Assembly (NCBI GenBank): GCA_004556965.1 | Contig: SFFE01000004.1 | Span: 1 to 64,000 of the forward strand | Reading direction: 5' to 3' | DNA length: 64,000 bases | From: Clostridiales bacterium | Lineage (GTDB): Bacteria; Bacillota; Clostridia; Oscillospirales; Oscillospiraceae | In this document: in pieces, positions 16,237 to 26,600 of the stretch | Position numbering within the stretch: position 1 is the first letter of the stretch | Layout: each line of letters begins with the position of its first letter | Made by a program: the position numbers and the translations under genes | Notes under the pieces: generated by a model | Told to the model about the DNA's origin: nothing | Databases searched by the model: none | What the model saw: only the letters and a program-made list of their open reading frames with translations

Positions 16237-16264
16237 TTTACAAATTCGAAAAATGTGTTATAAT
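16237..16264 (+). promoter_or_regulatory. Promoter of tRNA-Ala
   Basis: TTTACA (16237-16242), 16 bases, TATAAT (16259-16264), 13 bases before the mature 5' end of the tRNA. Confidence 0.75.
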
Positions 16265-16277
16265 GATTGAGCGCTTT

Positions 16278-16353
16278 GGGGGCGTAGCTCAGTTGGGAGA
16301 GCGTACGGTTCGCATCCGTAAGGTCAAGGGTTCGAATCCCTCCGTCTCCACCA
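16278..16353 (+). tRNA. tRNA-Ala (anticodon CGC)
   Basis: A 76-base tRNA with encoded CCA at 16351-16353. The anticodon stem TACGG/CCGTA encloses TTCGCAT, giving CGC (GCG codons). The acceptor stem GGGGGCG/CGTCTCC has G3:U70, the alanine identity pair. The D arm GTAGCTCAGTTGGGAGAGC and T arm GGGTTCGAATCCC are standard. Confidence 0.96.
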
Positions 16354-16680
16354 CGTCGGAGCAAGCTTTATATCGCTTGCTCCGACTTTTTTTGCAAAAG
16401 TCAGAGCGCGCTCATGCCGCTGCTCCTCCTTTCCAAACCGAACCCGCTGCGCTGGGCTTCGATTTGGTTTTGGGTGCAGCCCTGAAAGTAGCGGAATCTA
16501 TACTGTTGCGATGTTACACGTCGGAGCAAGCTTTATATCGCTTGCTCCGACTTTTTTGCAAAAGTCAGAGCGCGCTCATGCCGCTGCTCCTCCTTTCCAA
16601 ACCGAACCGCTGCGCTGGGCTTCAATTTGGTTTTGGCTGCTGACCTGAAAGCGGCGGCCTCTATACTGATGCGATGCGCC
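16353..16680 (+). repeat. Two tandem copies of a ~165-bp unit containing a terminator
   Basis: The unit starting ACGTCGGAGCAAGCTTTATA at 16353 recurs at 16518. Each copy begins with a strong hairpin-plus-T terminator (16354-16392 and 16519-16556), then a GC-rich stretch (CAGAGCGCGCTCATGCCGCTG), and ends with a TCTATACTG(T/A)TGCGATG block. The first 100 bases are nearly identical, while the ends differ at scattered positions. No tRNA remnant is in the second copy. With 16681-16768 this makes a 415-base stretch without genes. Confidence 0.85.
16354..16392 (+). terminator. Terminator of tRNA-Ala, copy 1
   Basis: GTCGGAGCAAGC paired with GCTTGCTCCGAC over TTTATATC, followed by seven T. It immediately follows the CCA end. 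Confidence 0.92.
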
Positions 16681-16718
16681 AATCAAAAAGCCACGACTTT
16701 GTCGTGGCTTTTTGATTG
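16680..16718. terminator. Bidirectional terminator after the repeat
   Basis: CAATCAAAAAGCCACGAC paired with GTCGTGGCTTTTTGATTG. A- and T-rich arms make it usable on both strands. It separates the repeat from the end of the Na/Pi transporter gene. Confidence 0.85.
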
Positions 16719-16768
16719 GACTTTTTGCCTGCGCCATGTATTTCACGGAGGAAAACGACCGGGGTTCG

Positions 16769-18541
16769 TCACTTTGGAAGTTTTGCAGGTTCCGGGAAAA
16801 GATATCGGGCGCGGTATTCCTCATACCGGCGGCTGAACTGCTCGCTGCTCTCTTTCTGCCGGCTGAGATAGGCGTGCGTGTCGAAGCTGCCGTGCGTGAC
16901 TTCAATGAGCGCCACGGCGATGTTACTGCAGTGGTCGGCAATGCGTTCGTAGTTGGTCAACAGATCGTCGAGCACAAAGCCGTAGCGGATCGAGCACTGC
17001 CCGTTTTGCAGGCGGGCGATGTGCCGCGTCTTGATTTCGCGCACGAGCCCGTCGATGACCTGCTCCAGCGGCTCAATCTTACCGGCGAGGTACACGTCCT
17101 TTTGCACAAAGCATTCAAAGGTTCGCGTGACGATATCCAGTATCGCCTCCTCCAGTACAGCCAGCTCTTCCAGCGCCTGTTCGGAAAAATGAATGCCTTT
17201 TTCGTGGATCTCGCGGCCAGATTTCATGATGTTCACGGCGTGGTCGCCGATGCGCTCAAAATCGCCGATCGTATGCAGCAGCATGTTCACGGTCCGGCTG
17301 TCCGCCTGCGTCATTTCCTGCATGGAAAGCTGCACCAGATAGGTGCCCAGCATATCCTCATGCCGGTCTACGGATGCTTCGGCGCGTTCAATGGAATCGG
17401 CCAGCGTGTCGTCCCACGTATGCGTCAGGCGGATGGCGTTCAGCAGACTCGTGCGGGCGAGCGCGGCCATGTCGCCGGTGGTGACGGCGGCGCGGTCAAC
17501 TGCAACGGCGGGCGTCGCCAGCAGGCGGGGATCCAGCAGGGAAAACTGCTCCTCCGCCTCATCCGGATCGTCCCGGATGGTGAGCATGGCGAGCTTCTCC
17601 AGCACACGGCTGAGCGGCAGCAATACCATTGTGGTGATGAAATTGAACGCGGTGTGCACGATCGCGATGCCGAGTGCCGACACCGTTCCGTCCAGGAACG
17701 AAAAATGCAGCAGCGCGTTGAGCGGATAGAACAGGCACAAAAACAGCAGCACGCCGATGACATTGAAATACAGGTGCACCATGGCGGCGCGGCGGGCATT
17801 TTTGTTCGTGCCGATGGAGGAAATCAGCGCTGTCACGCAGGTGCCGATGTTCTGTCCCATGATGATGGGGAGCGCACTGCCGAAGGTGATTGCCCCTGTG
17901 GCGCTCAGCGCCTGCAGAATGCCGACGCTCGCGGACGAGCTTTGGATGACCGCCGTCAGCACGGCGCCGGCCAGCACGCCCAGCAGCGGATTTTGAAACG
18001 CGACGAACAGGTTTGTGAACCAAGCCTCGTTTTTCAGCGGCGCCACGGCGTTCGACATAGCCGCCATCCCGGTCATCAGCACGGCAAAGCCGATCAGGAT
18101 GGTGCCGGCGCTTTGCTTCTTTTCGCTTTTACAGAACATGTACAGAATAATACCGAAAAATGCCAGGATCGGGGAAAAGGAGGTCGGCTTCAGAAGCTGT
18201 ACGAAGAAGCTGTCGCCCTGAATACCGGAAAGACTCAGCAGCCAGCTCGTGACCGTCGTGCCTACATTGGAGCCCATGATGACGCCGATGGCCTGCCGGA
18301 GCTGCATGATGCCACTGTTGACAAAACCGACCACCATGACCGTGGTGGCGGACGAGCTTTGAATCACGGCCGTGACGAGCAGACCGAGACAAAAGCCCTT
18401 GACAGGCGAATCCGTCAGCTTGCTCAGGACCTTTTCCAATTGCCCGCCGGCCTGACGCTCCAGCGCCTTGCCCATGACATCCATACCGAACAGAAACAGC
18501 GCCAGACCACCCAGCAGCGCAAATACATTGAAGATCGACAT
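16769..18541 (-). CDS. Na+/phosphate cotransporter with PhoU-like tail
   Basis: A 590-residue membrane protein of the NptA/YjbB type. The two inverted half-repeats characteristic of the family carry QSSSATT in the first (about residues 54-60) and QSSSASV in the second (about 205-215). Eight or more hydrophobic segments fill residues 1-310. The C-terminal 250 residues are a helical PhoU-like domain (IGDFERIGDHAVNIM and YERIADHCSNIA). It may import phosphate or set internal phosphate. The start ATG 18541 is preceded by GAGGAA; a GTG two codons upstream is too close to that site. Confidence 0.9.
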   Translation of the reverse strand: MSIFNVFALLGGLALFLFGMDVMGKALERQAGGQLEKVLSKLTDSPVKGFCLGLLVTAVIQSSSATTVMVVGFVNSGIMQLRQAIGVIMGSNVGTTVTSWLLSLSGIQGDSFFVQLLKPTSFSPILAFFGIILYMFCKSEKKQSAGTILIGFAVLMTGMAAMSNAVAPLKNEAWFTNLFVAFQNPLLGVLAGAVLTAVIQSSSASVGILQALSATGAITFGSALPIIMGQNIGTCVTALISSIGTNKNARRAAMVHLYFNVIGVLLFLCLFYPLNALLHFSFLDGTVSALGIAIVHTAFNFITTMVLLPLSRVLEKLAMLTIRDDPDEAEEQFSLLDPRLLATPAVAVDRAAVTTGDMAALARTSLLNAIRLTHTWDDTLADSIERAEASVDRHEDMLGTYLVQLSMQEMTQADSRTVNMLLHTIGDFERIGDHAVNIMKSGREIHEKGIHFSEQALEELAVLEEAILDIVTRTFECFVQKDVYLAGKIEPLEQVIDGLVREIKTRHIARLQNGQCSIRYGFVLDDLLTNYERIADHCSNIAVALIEVTHGSFDTHAYLSRQKESSEQFSRRYEEYRARYLFPEPAKLPK

Positions 18542-18953
18542 CCGCACATTCCTCTCAATCGTTCTTTTCTCTGATTTTACACAAATCCAGTATACCGGAA
18601 CGACTGTAAAATCCGCGACCAGACCAATGTAAAATCTATGTAAAGCCCGCGCCGGATTTGTCTCTTGTTCAGTTTGCTGCGTGAGGAAGGTATTTATTCT
18701 CCGGTCCGGCGTTCTGCGTGTGCCGTTTGGGAGGCCCAATAAAATCCTCAAAAAACTCGAAGAATTAGAAAAAATGGCCAAAGAACAGGGGGAAATTTGT
18801 TGAATATATAAAAATTGAAAATTGTCGATTGAAATATCTGTGAAAACTGGATGATTTGCTGTATAATAACAAATGAGAGCAAAGCGCTGCGCTGCATACG
18901 CGGGCGGCGTAATCCAAAGCTCCCGAATCACGGAAAAGGAGAAGAAGCGAAAC
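18542..18953. other. 412-base intergenic stretch between divergent genes
   Basis: It contains the upstream regions of the transporter (minus) and of the S-layer protein (plus). TATAAT at 18862-18867, with TG one base upstream, is a likely extended -10 for the S-layer gene; no good -35 box stands at the right distance. A short open frame (18720-18803) ending in KMAKEQGEIC is present but lacks a ribosome site. Confidence 0.5.
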
Positions 18954-20528
18954 ATGAAGAAATCTGTTCTATCCCTCGCACTGGTTTTGACGCTGGTCGT
19001 CAGCCTGTTTGCCGGATTGGCCGTTACCGCGAACGCCGCGGATACCGGCTTTCCCGATCTGCCTGCAGACCACTGGGCGCATGATGCAATTGTGTATTGC
19101 GCCGAAAATGGAATCGTAGAAGGCCGTACCGACGGCACCTTTGGTCCCGATGCCAGCATCAAGCGCGACGAAGTGGCGGCGATGCTGGATCGTGCGTTTG
19201 ACGCTGCGGAAGTCAAGGAGGTTGCCTTCAAGGATGTGACCGAGGGCTGGTGGTACGTGAAGGAAGTCCTTTCCGCCGCGGGCAAGGGTCTCTTTGTAGG
19301 CTATCCGGATGGCACATTCTGCCCGGAGAACGCCATCACCCGTCAGGATGCCATGATTGTCATCTCCCGCCTGCTGAATGTGAAAGGCGAAGCTGCGGAC
19401 CTGAAGGACTTCAAGGACGCGAATGCAGTCGGCTCCTGGGCGGTGGCGGAAGTGGCCGGTGTTGTGAAGGCCGGCGTCATCGAGGGCTATGAGGACGGCA
19501 CCCTGCGTCCCACGAACAACATCACCCGCGCGGAGTTTGCGAAGATCATGTTCGAGGTTCTCAGCAATCTGGAGTATAAGAGCAACGGCGACGGCACCCA
19601 CACTGCGACCCTGCCGAGCGGCCTGTTCCGCGCGCTGCCCTGCACGCTGGTTGAGGGCGTTTGCCCCGTCTGTGGCTATCAGTATGCAAAGTTTGAGCTG
19701 TCCGTGGCCTCCGGCTCTGCCGTGACCGCCACCGCTTACAGCGACTACTCCGCCACGCTGAACGTTACCGGTACGCCGGTGAACGGCAAGCACTGGGTCA
19801 ACATGTCCAGCGCGACGGTTTCCGCCAAAATGACCGACGTCGCCAGCCTTGGCGTTGCCGGTACCAGAGAGCACAGCATCACCGTCAACACCGGCCTGAG
19901 CAGCGATTCGGTTGCGCTGGAAGATTGGCTCAGCAATGTCTTTGCATTCACGGGTGCGACCGTGAAGGGCACCATCGACGGCAAGCCCTATGAGTACAAG
20001 CTCAGCAACTTTGACAAGGTGACCAACACCATCACCGCCACCACCGCCTATGCCGACACGCAGGCTGCGTGGCAGGCGCTGACCGCGAACATCTCCACCA
20101 AGACGCAGGAGACGGACGACAGCTACATCGTGATCGCCAACGGCTCCTCTCTGAAGGTCGGAAACGAGCTGCTCTGCTTTGAAGAGAGCTACAGAGATGA
20201 TCTGAAGCTCGACAACTTCAACGATATGAGCGCGCTGAACGAGACCATCCGCAAAGCCGTCACGCTGAAGACGGATGAGGAGGGCAGCGACGTTGTCGCC
20301 GTGCTGAAGGCCGGCACCACGCTCGCCGTCGGCCAGAGCATTGCGGTGCTCGACAAGGACGTCACCATCACCGTCTCCGGTCTGAGCAACCTGCCGGCGA
20401 ATATGCTGGCCGGTCTGCGCGATGCGGAAGGCACCAGCGCAATGCTGAAGCAGCTGGTCACCTGCGTCAACAACGTGGTTGGCGCGATGAATGGGCGGAC
20501 TGTGACCGTGAACTTCGAGTTTGCATAA
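18954..20528 (+). CDS. Secreted S-layer homology (SLH) protein, N-terminal SLH domains
   Basis: A 524-residue exported protein. The signal peptide is clear (MKKSVLSLALVLTLVVSLF then VTANAA, cleavage near residue 28). Three SLH domains follow at about residues 31-80, 90-145 and 150-207, each with the GYxDGTF or DGTFxPxxxITR core. SLH domains tie proteins to the cell wall through pyruvylated polymers. The remaining 300 residues are beta-rich with no known catalytic motif and may be the S-layer or a matrix part; a CPVCGY pair lies near residue 240. The start ATG 18954 is the one with the signal peptide, behind AAAGGAGAAG. An unrelated upstream extension to 18873 is not used. Confidence 0.88.
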   Translation: MKKSVLSLALVLTLVVSLFAGLAVTANAADTGFPDLPADHWAHDAIVYCAENGIVEGRTDGTFGPDASIKRDEVAAMLDRAFDAAEVKEVAFKDVTEGWWYVKEVLSAAGKGLFVGYPDGTFCPENAITRQDAMIVISRLLNVKGEAADLKDFKDANAVGSWAVAEVAGVVKAGVIEGYEDGTLRPTNNITRAEFAKIMFEVLSNLEYKSNGDGTHTATLPSGLFRALPCTLVEGVCPVCGYQYAKFELSVASGSAVTATAYSDYSATLNVTGTPVNGKHWVNMSSATVSAKMTDVASLGVAGTREHSITVNTGLSSDSVALEDWLSNVFAFTGATVKGTIDGKPYEYKLSNFDKVTNTITATTAYADTQAAWQALTANISTKTQETDDSYIVIANGSSLKVGNELLCFEESYRDDLKLDNFNDMSALNETIRKAVTLKTDEEGSDVVAVLKAGTTLAVGQSIAVLDKDVTITVSGLSNLPANMLAGLRDAEGTSAMLKQLVTCVNNVVGAMNGRTVTVNFEFA

Positions 20529-20559
20529 TAAGGAACCCGTTTTACTACCGTAGCCATAC

Positions 20560-20602
20560 AAAAAGCGGATGGGGGCGTGCCGGCCGGCCCGCCCCCATTT
20601 GT
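20560..20602 (+). terminator. Probable terminator after the SLH protein gene
   Basis: ATGGGGGCG paired with CGCCCCCAT with extra GGCCGGCC symmetry in the loop. Only a short T stretch follows. Confidence 0.6.
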
Positions 20603-20694
20603 CGTATTGGCGGCTGCAAAAACGGAATCAAGCGTTTCGCCGCGGCGGAGCGTTTGACTGCGTTCTTGTACCATAGAGAATTGGAGGAAGCACC

Positions 20695-23600
20695 ATGAAA
20701 CAGAAGAGCGGAAGAATCACAAGGGCAATCAGCGTGCTGCTCACGCTCGCCATGCTCCTGACGCTGCTGCCGACGGTTGTATTTGCAGCGGATGACCCGG
20801 CCGCACAGTACGGCGATATTGAGTATACCACGCTGTCTGACGCGTTGACGGCTGCGCAGGAAGGCGGCGGCGGTACGGTTCGGCTCTTGCGTGACTATAC
20901 GTTGGAAGAGGACGTCACCGTCCCGTCCGGCGTAACGCTTCTGGTGCCCTATTCGCCGACGAACACGACGATCAACAGCGGCTCGGACAATCATCCATAT
21001 GCCAACTCGAAGGCAGCAGACGGGCCGAAAAATAGTATCACAGGCCCCGGAAAGGACGTGGTTTCGACACTGTTTATTGGAAACAACGTCACACTGACGG
21101 TCGCACAGAATGCGCGGCTCGTCATCGGCGGAATCTATGGCTCCTGCAACGGCGGTAACAGCACTGGATACGGCGGGCAGACGGTCGGCGATCACGGCGA
21201 AATCCAGATGAGACAAGGCAGTTCTATTGTTGTAGATGGCGGCATCCTCAGTTGTGTGGGTTATATCACGGGAGAGGGGACGGTCGTTGCGAAAAACGCG
21301 GCGAAGGTCTATGAACCGTTTGTCGTCTGCGAATACCGGGGCGGTACTTATGTGGCAGTTTCCAGCCAGACGAACAAAACGACGCCGTTCAACTCCTATG
21401 CAATGGTCAATATTCAGAGCCGGATGGCGCTGTCCGATGGGGCGGAGCTGTATGGCTATTGCGATCTGTACGCAAGCAATCAACACAATACCACTACACC
21501 GCGCATCATCGGATATTCGGACGCCCTGCTGACGCTGGCGTCGGGCGCAGCCGTGACCATACAGTACGATGCGTCCCGCTCCGTCGCCGCGAAGCCGGCT
21601 GTCGGCCATACGACGGTGCACGTCTCCGGCGGCGCGAGTGCTGGGGCGCTCAAGTTAAAAGTTATGTCTTTGGTGACGGTGTCAACAGAAAATGTCATGT
21701 TTCCGATTCCGTATAACTATTCTTTTGTGCTGACGAACGGCTTCTATACGATCCCCCAGAAATTGAAGCTGATGCCCGGCGCGGAGCTGACCGTTGCGGA
21801 GGACGCTGTTTTGACGGTGCCGAGCGGCGGCGAGTTTGCGGTCTACGATGGCTTTACGGGACAGCATTATCCACAGGCTAACCCTCTGGAGTACCCCAAT
21901 GGTGCGGCGCTGACGGCGGGCGGCTATTCGGAGCAGGGGCGGCTGCAGGTGGACGGGCGTTTGGTCCTGCAGAGCGGGAGTACATTTGGCGGCCTTGTGC
22001 AGACGGCGAACTATGGCAGGATTGAAGTCGATTCCGGCGCAAATCTGTCTCTGGAAGTCAAAGATGGGGTGCTCAAAGAACAATCATACTTGGCCATTTA
22101 TAAGGCTACGGATACCGACCAGACGACCCGCATCCTGACGGCGCAGGCGTATGGCGCGGACGGCCTGTTTTCACTGGAGGCTGGACAAACCTATGGCGGC
22201 GCATACGCGGAAACGATTCTGCCTGCGAGAGAAGCAGGTTATACTTATTTCAAGTGGAGCGGAAGTAAAAGCAGTCCGCAGTCAGAGGAAGTGACCGTTC
22301 CGTATGTTGCAGATCAGACTGTTTTTGGAAAGTGGTATCTCCCGCAGACGCTTAGTGTGGATGGGAAAGTATGGGCAGAGCTGTTTCCCGGAGAAACCAT
22401 GACATTGCCGGACGCAGGTACAAAGCCCGGATATACCTTTTTGGGTTGGTACTGTGGAGAACAAAAGTACCAGACAGGCGACACGATGCCAACTGAACCG
22501 CTTTCCCTCACCGCAAAATGGAGCGTCAATACGTATACGATCACGTTTGATTCCAAGGGCGGCAGTACCGTGGAACCGATCACACAGGATTATGAGACGA
22601 TGGTGACAGCGCCAGCAGCGCCGACGCGCAAGGGATATACTTTTGCGGGCTGGTACGCGGATGAGGAGCTGAGGGAAGCCTATTCCTTCGGGACGATGCC
22701 GGCGCAGAATATCACCCTCTACGCCAAGTGGGACGCCAACACCTATACCGTGACATTTGATGCAGGAGAAGGCACGGTTTCGCCAGAAAATCAGACTGTC
22801 ACGTTTGACCAGCCCTATAGCGCTTTGCCGACGCCGACGCGCGCGGGATATGATTTTGTCGGCTGGTATTTGGAGAACACACTGATTACGGAGAACAGCG
22901 TTGTTACCGCGGCGGAGAATCACACGCTGACTGCTGCGTGGAATGCGCGCGGCGACACGCAATATCAGGTCGAGTATTGGACAGAGGGCCTTGACGGGAC
23001 ATACGCCGTTGAGCGCACGGACAATTGCAGAGGAAAGACCGACAGCATGGTCACAGCAGCGCCTGCGCAGATTCTGGGATTTACCCATGACCAGACTGAT
23101 TCGCGGAACGTGCTGAGCGGCACGGTCGCGGGCGACGGCAGTTTGGTTTTGAAGCTGTACTACACCCGCAACGAATACACCGTGACGTATTATGACGGCG
23201 ACACGAAGATTGGAACCTCAGAAACGCACCGGTATGGCGAGACGCTGACGGCTCTGGAATACAGCAAGAACGGCTACCGGTTCGATGGTTGGTATACCGA
23301 CATGGCGCTGACTCGACGCTATGAGTTTAGCACCATGCCCGCAGAGAATTTGGCGCTCTATGCGAAGCTGGAGGCGCTGCCGTATACGGTGACGTACATG
23401 GACGGCGAGACCAAGCTTGCTGAACAGACCGTGTACTGCGGCAATTCGTTTGAACTCCAGACGCCTTCCAAGACCGGCTATACCTTCGCGGGGTGGTATA
23501 CGGATCCGGAACTGACGGCGGCATATACATCCGCGCCTATGCCGGCGGAAAACCTCACGCTCTATGCCAAGTGGGAGATCAACACTTACACCGTGACGTT

Positions 23601-26600
23601 CCGGTATGTGGATGAGAACGGAAATCAGATTCAGGCGGATACCACGCGAAGCGTCCAATACCAGGGAGCGGCGGATCTGCCCAGCACCGCCATCGCTGGC
23701 TACCGCTTCTCCCGCGCCGAGGGCGCGATGCAGAATATCACGGAGGACACGACCGTGACCCTGCACTATGTGTCGTACCTCACGCTGCTGGAGAACTACG
23801 TCTCGTCCACGGACTTCGACGCATCCAGCCGCACGCATGTGGAAACGGCGGAGGGCTATTATCAGAACCTGACCCCGGAGCAGCGCGAACAGTACCGTGA
23901 GATGGGTAGCTACAAGATATTCCTCCCGGCGGTGCAGGCGCTTGCCAAGGCCGATCTGGAAACGGACATCGCGGGGAAGGTTCCGCCGACGAACGCGCTG
24001 CTGGCCGACCCGACGTGTGTGGGTGACGGCGGCGCGGTCGCCGAGCTCACCCAGCCGGAGGCAAATGTCGTTTACGTCGATATGCTCCGACCGGACTTCC
24101 GCGCCTATGACATGCTGAGTATTCCGTTTTTGTCTACGCTGTTCAGCAACGAAGAAATTACGGGCATTGCGATCAATGGCAAGCCGGTAGTCAACTATAC
24201 GAATCAATTCGATCTGATGTACGCTGTGGCTGAGGCGACCATCGAAGTGCCGGAGGGCTACGCAACGCTGGAAGCGTATCTGAAAGATAACGTGAACACG
24301 TTGCCCATCCGTGTGCTCGACGGTAAGCAAGTGACGGCGACCGTGACCGGCACGACGCTCAGCGACGTGACGTATCAGACAACCTATGAGATCCATTTCT
24401 TCAACCACGAGCATGAGCTGCGCGTTGACTACAAGCTGCCGGACGGCACGCAGGCCGCCGATAGCAAAACGCTGACGCTGGGCTATGGGGACCGGTACGA
24501 GGTGGAAAGCCCCGAGGTGACCGGTTACACAGCGGAAGCCGCGACCGGCACGATGGGCATCGCCGACACGGTCGTGACGGTGACTTATGTGCCGAATGCG
24601 TATACCGTCACGCTTGACCCGGACGGCGGAACGCTTGATGGTGAGAAAACGCTGACCGTGCGGTACGGTGAAGCCTATGGAACACTGCCCGAACCGGTGA
24701 AAGCGGGTTACCAGTTCACCGGATGGTACGATGCCGCAGGCAGCCGCGTGAACGCGTCCACGGTATATGCGGCGGCGAGCGACACCACGCTCACAGCGCA
24801 CTGGTCGGTCAGCGCCTACACGATCACCTATGTGGTGGACGGCGTAACTGTGCAGACGGCAACGTATGACTTCGGGGCAACGATCACGCCGTACACCTAT
24901 ACCAAGGAGGGCTATACGATCAGTGCATGGAGCCCGGCGGTTCCGGCGACGATGCCCGCAGAGAATTTGACCGTATCCGCGACCTCGACGGTGAACACCT
25001 ATACCGTGACCTATCAGGTCAATGGCGAGACGGTGAACACGGTGCAGTATGCATACGGCGCGGAAATTGAGCCGTATACCTACACGCTGACCGGCTATAC
25101 GGTCGGCGCGTGGAACGAGACCGTTCCCGCGACGATGCCGGCGCGCGATCTGACCGTTACGGCGGACGCGACGGTGAACACCTACACCGTCACCTATGTG
25201 GTAGACAGCAAGCAGGTACACGAGGATTCGGTGCCTTATGGCACGGCGATCCCGGCCTACACCTACAGCAAGACCGGCTATACCTTCAGCGGCTGGGATG
25301 CCGCGCTGCCGGAGACGATGCCGGCGCAGAATCTGACGCTGAACGGCACGACGACGGTGAATGCGTATACGATCACGTTCGATTCCAACGGCGGCAGCGC
25401 GGTTGCGTCCGTCACCGCCGACTATGGCACGGCGCTGACGCAGCCCGAAGACCCGACGCGCACGGGCTACACGTTCCGGGGCTGGTATACCGACACGGCG
25501 CTGACTAAGGCGTTCCTGTTTACCACCATGCCGGCGGAGGACGTCACGCTCTACGCCAAGTGGGAGGCGAACACCTACACGCTGCACTTTGATTCTGACG
25601 GCGGTTCGTCGGTGGAAGATCGGACCGTGACCTACGGTCAGCCATATGGTGCGCTGCCGACGCCGGAAAAGCAGGGCTACACCTTCACTGGCTGGCAAAT
25701 GGCGGACGGCACTGCCGTCAATGCGAATCTGACCGTTACCCGGACGGAAGACCACACGGTTTACGCCGTCTGGACGCCCAAGGGCGATACGCCGTACACG
25801 GTTTACCACTACCAGCAAGGGCTGGACGGTACGTATACCCTGACAGAGACGGAGACGCGCACCAGCGCAACCGGCGCGGCGGTCACCGCCGTGGCGAAGT
25901 CTTACGAGGGCTTCACCTATGACGCGGAGCTTTCCACCGCGACCGGAACTGTCACGGCCGACGGCGGCTTGATGCTGAAGCTGTACTACACCCGCAACCA
26001 ATACACCGTTACCTGGGTGGTGGACGGCAATGAGACTTCGAAAGATTATCCGTTCGGCGCGACGCCGGAATTCACCGGCAGCACGGATAAGGCCGGAGAT
26101 GCCACGCACGAATTCCGCTTCACCGGCTGGAGCCCGGCGGTGGCGACCGTGACCGGCGACGCGACCTATACGGCGCAGTATTACGAATACTACGAAGCCG
26201 TCATCGGCGGGCAGACCTATCTGCGCCTGACCGACGCGCTGGCCGCGGCACAGAGCGGCGACACGGTTGTGCTGCATGAGGACGTGACGCTGGCGGAGTC
26301 GGCTGTGGTACCCGCGGGCGTGATGCTGCTGATCCCGTGCATGGATCACGACGTGGGCTACGATCCCGCAACGGGCTACTGCCCGGACGGCACAAGCACG
26401 GCGGGCAAAACCGGCGTCGGCCCTGCGGCGGCGTGCTATCGGAAGCTCACCATCGCGGAGGACGCGGCGCTGACGGTGGACGGCACCGTGCTGGTGAACG
26501 CCGTGACCGGCCGTCCCGCAGCCGGACATTATGATCAGGATGTCACCGGCGGCTATGGTGAGATCACGCTGGAGGGCAGTCTCGTGGTTCGCTCCGGCGG

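Noticed and set aside
16518..16680. Second tRNA or tRNA fragment in the tandem repeat
   Set aside because: The repeat unit begins after the tRNA CCA end; no cloverleaf elements are found in the second copy.
16712..18574. 620-residue open frame on + opposite the Na/Pi transporter
   Set aside because: His- and Gln-rich shadow of a clear membrane transporter gene; no family match.
18720..18803. 27-codon open frame upstream of the SLH gene
   Set aside because: Looks peptide-like (ends KMAKEQGEIC) but has no ribosome site or promoter that fits; cannot be supported.
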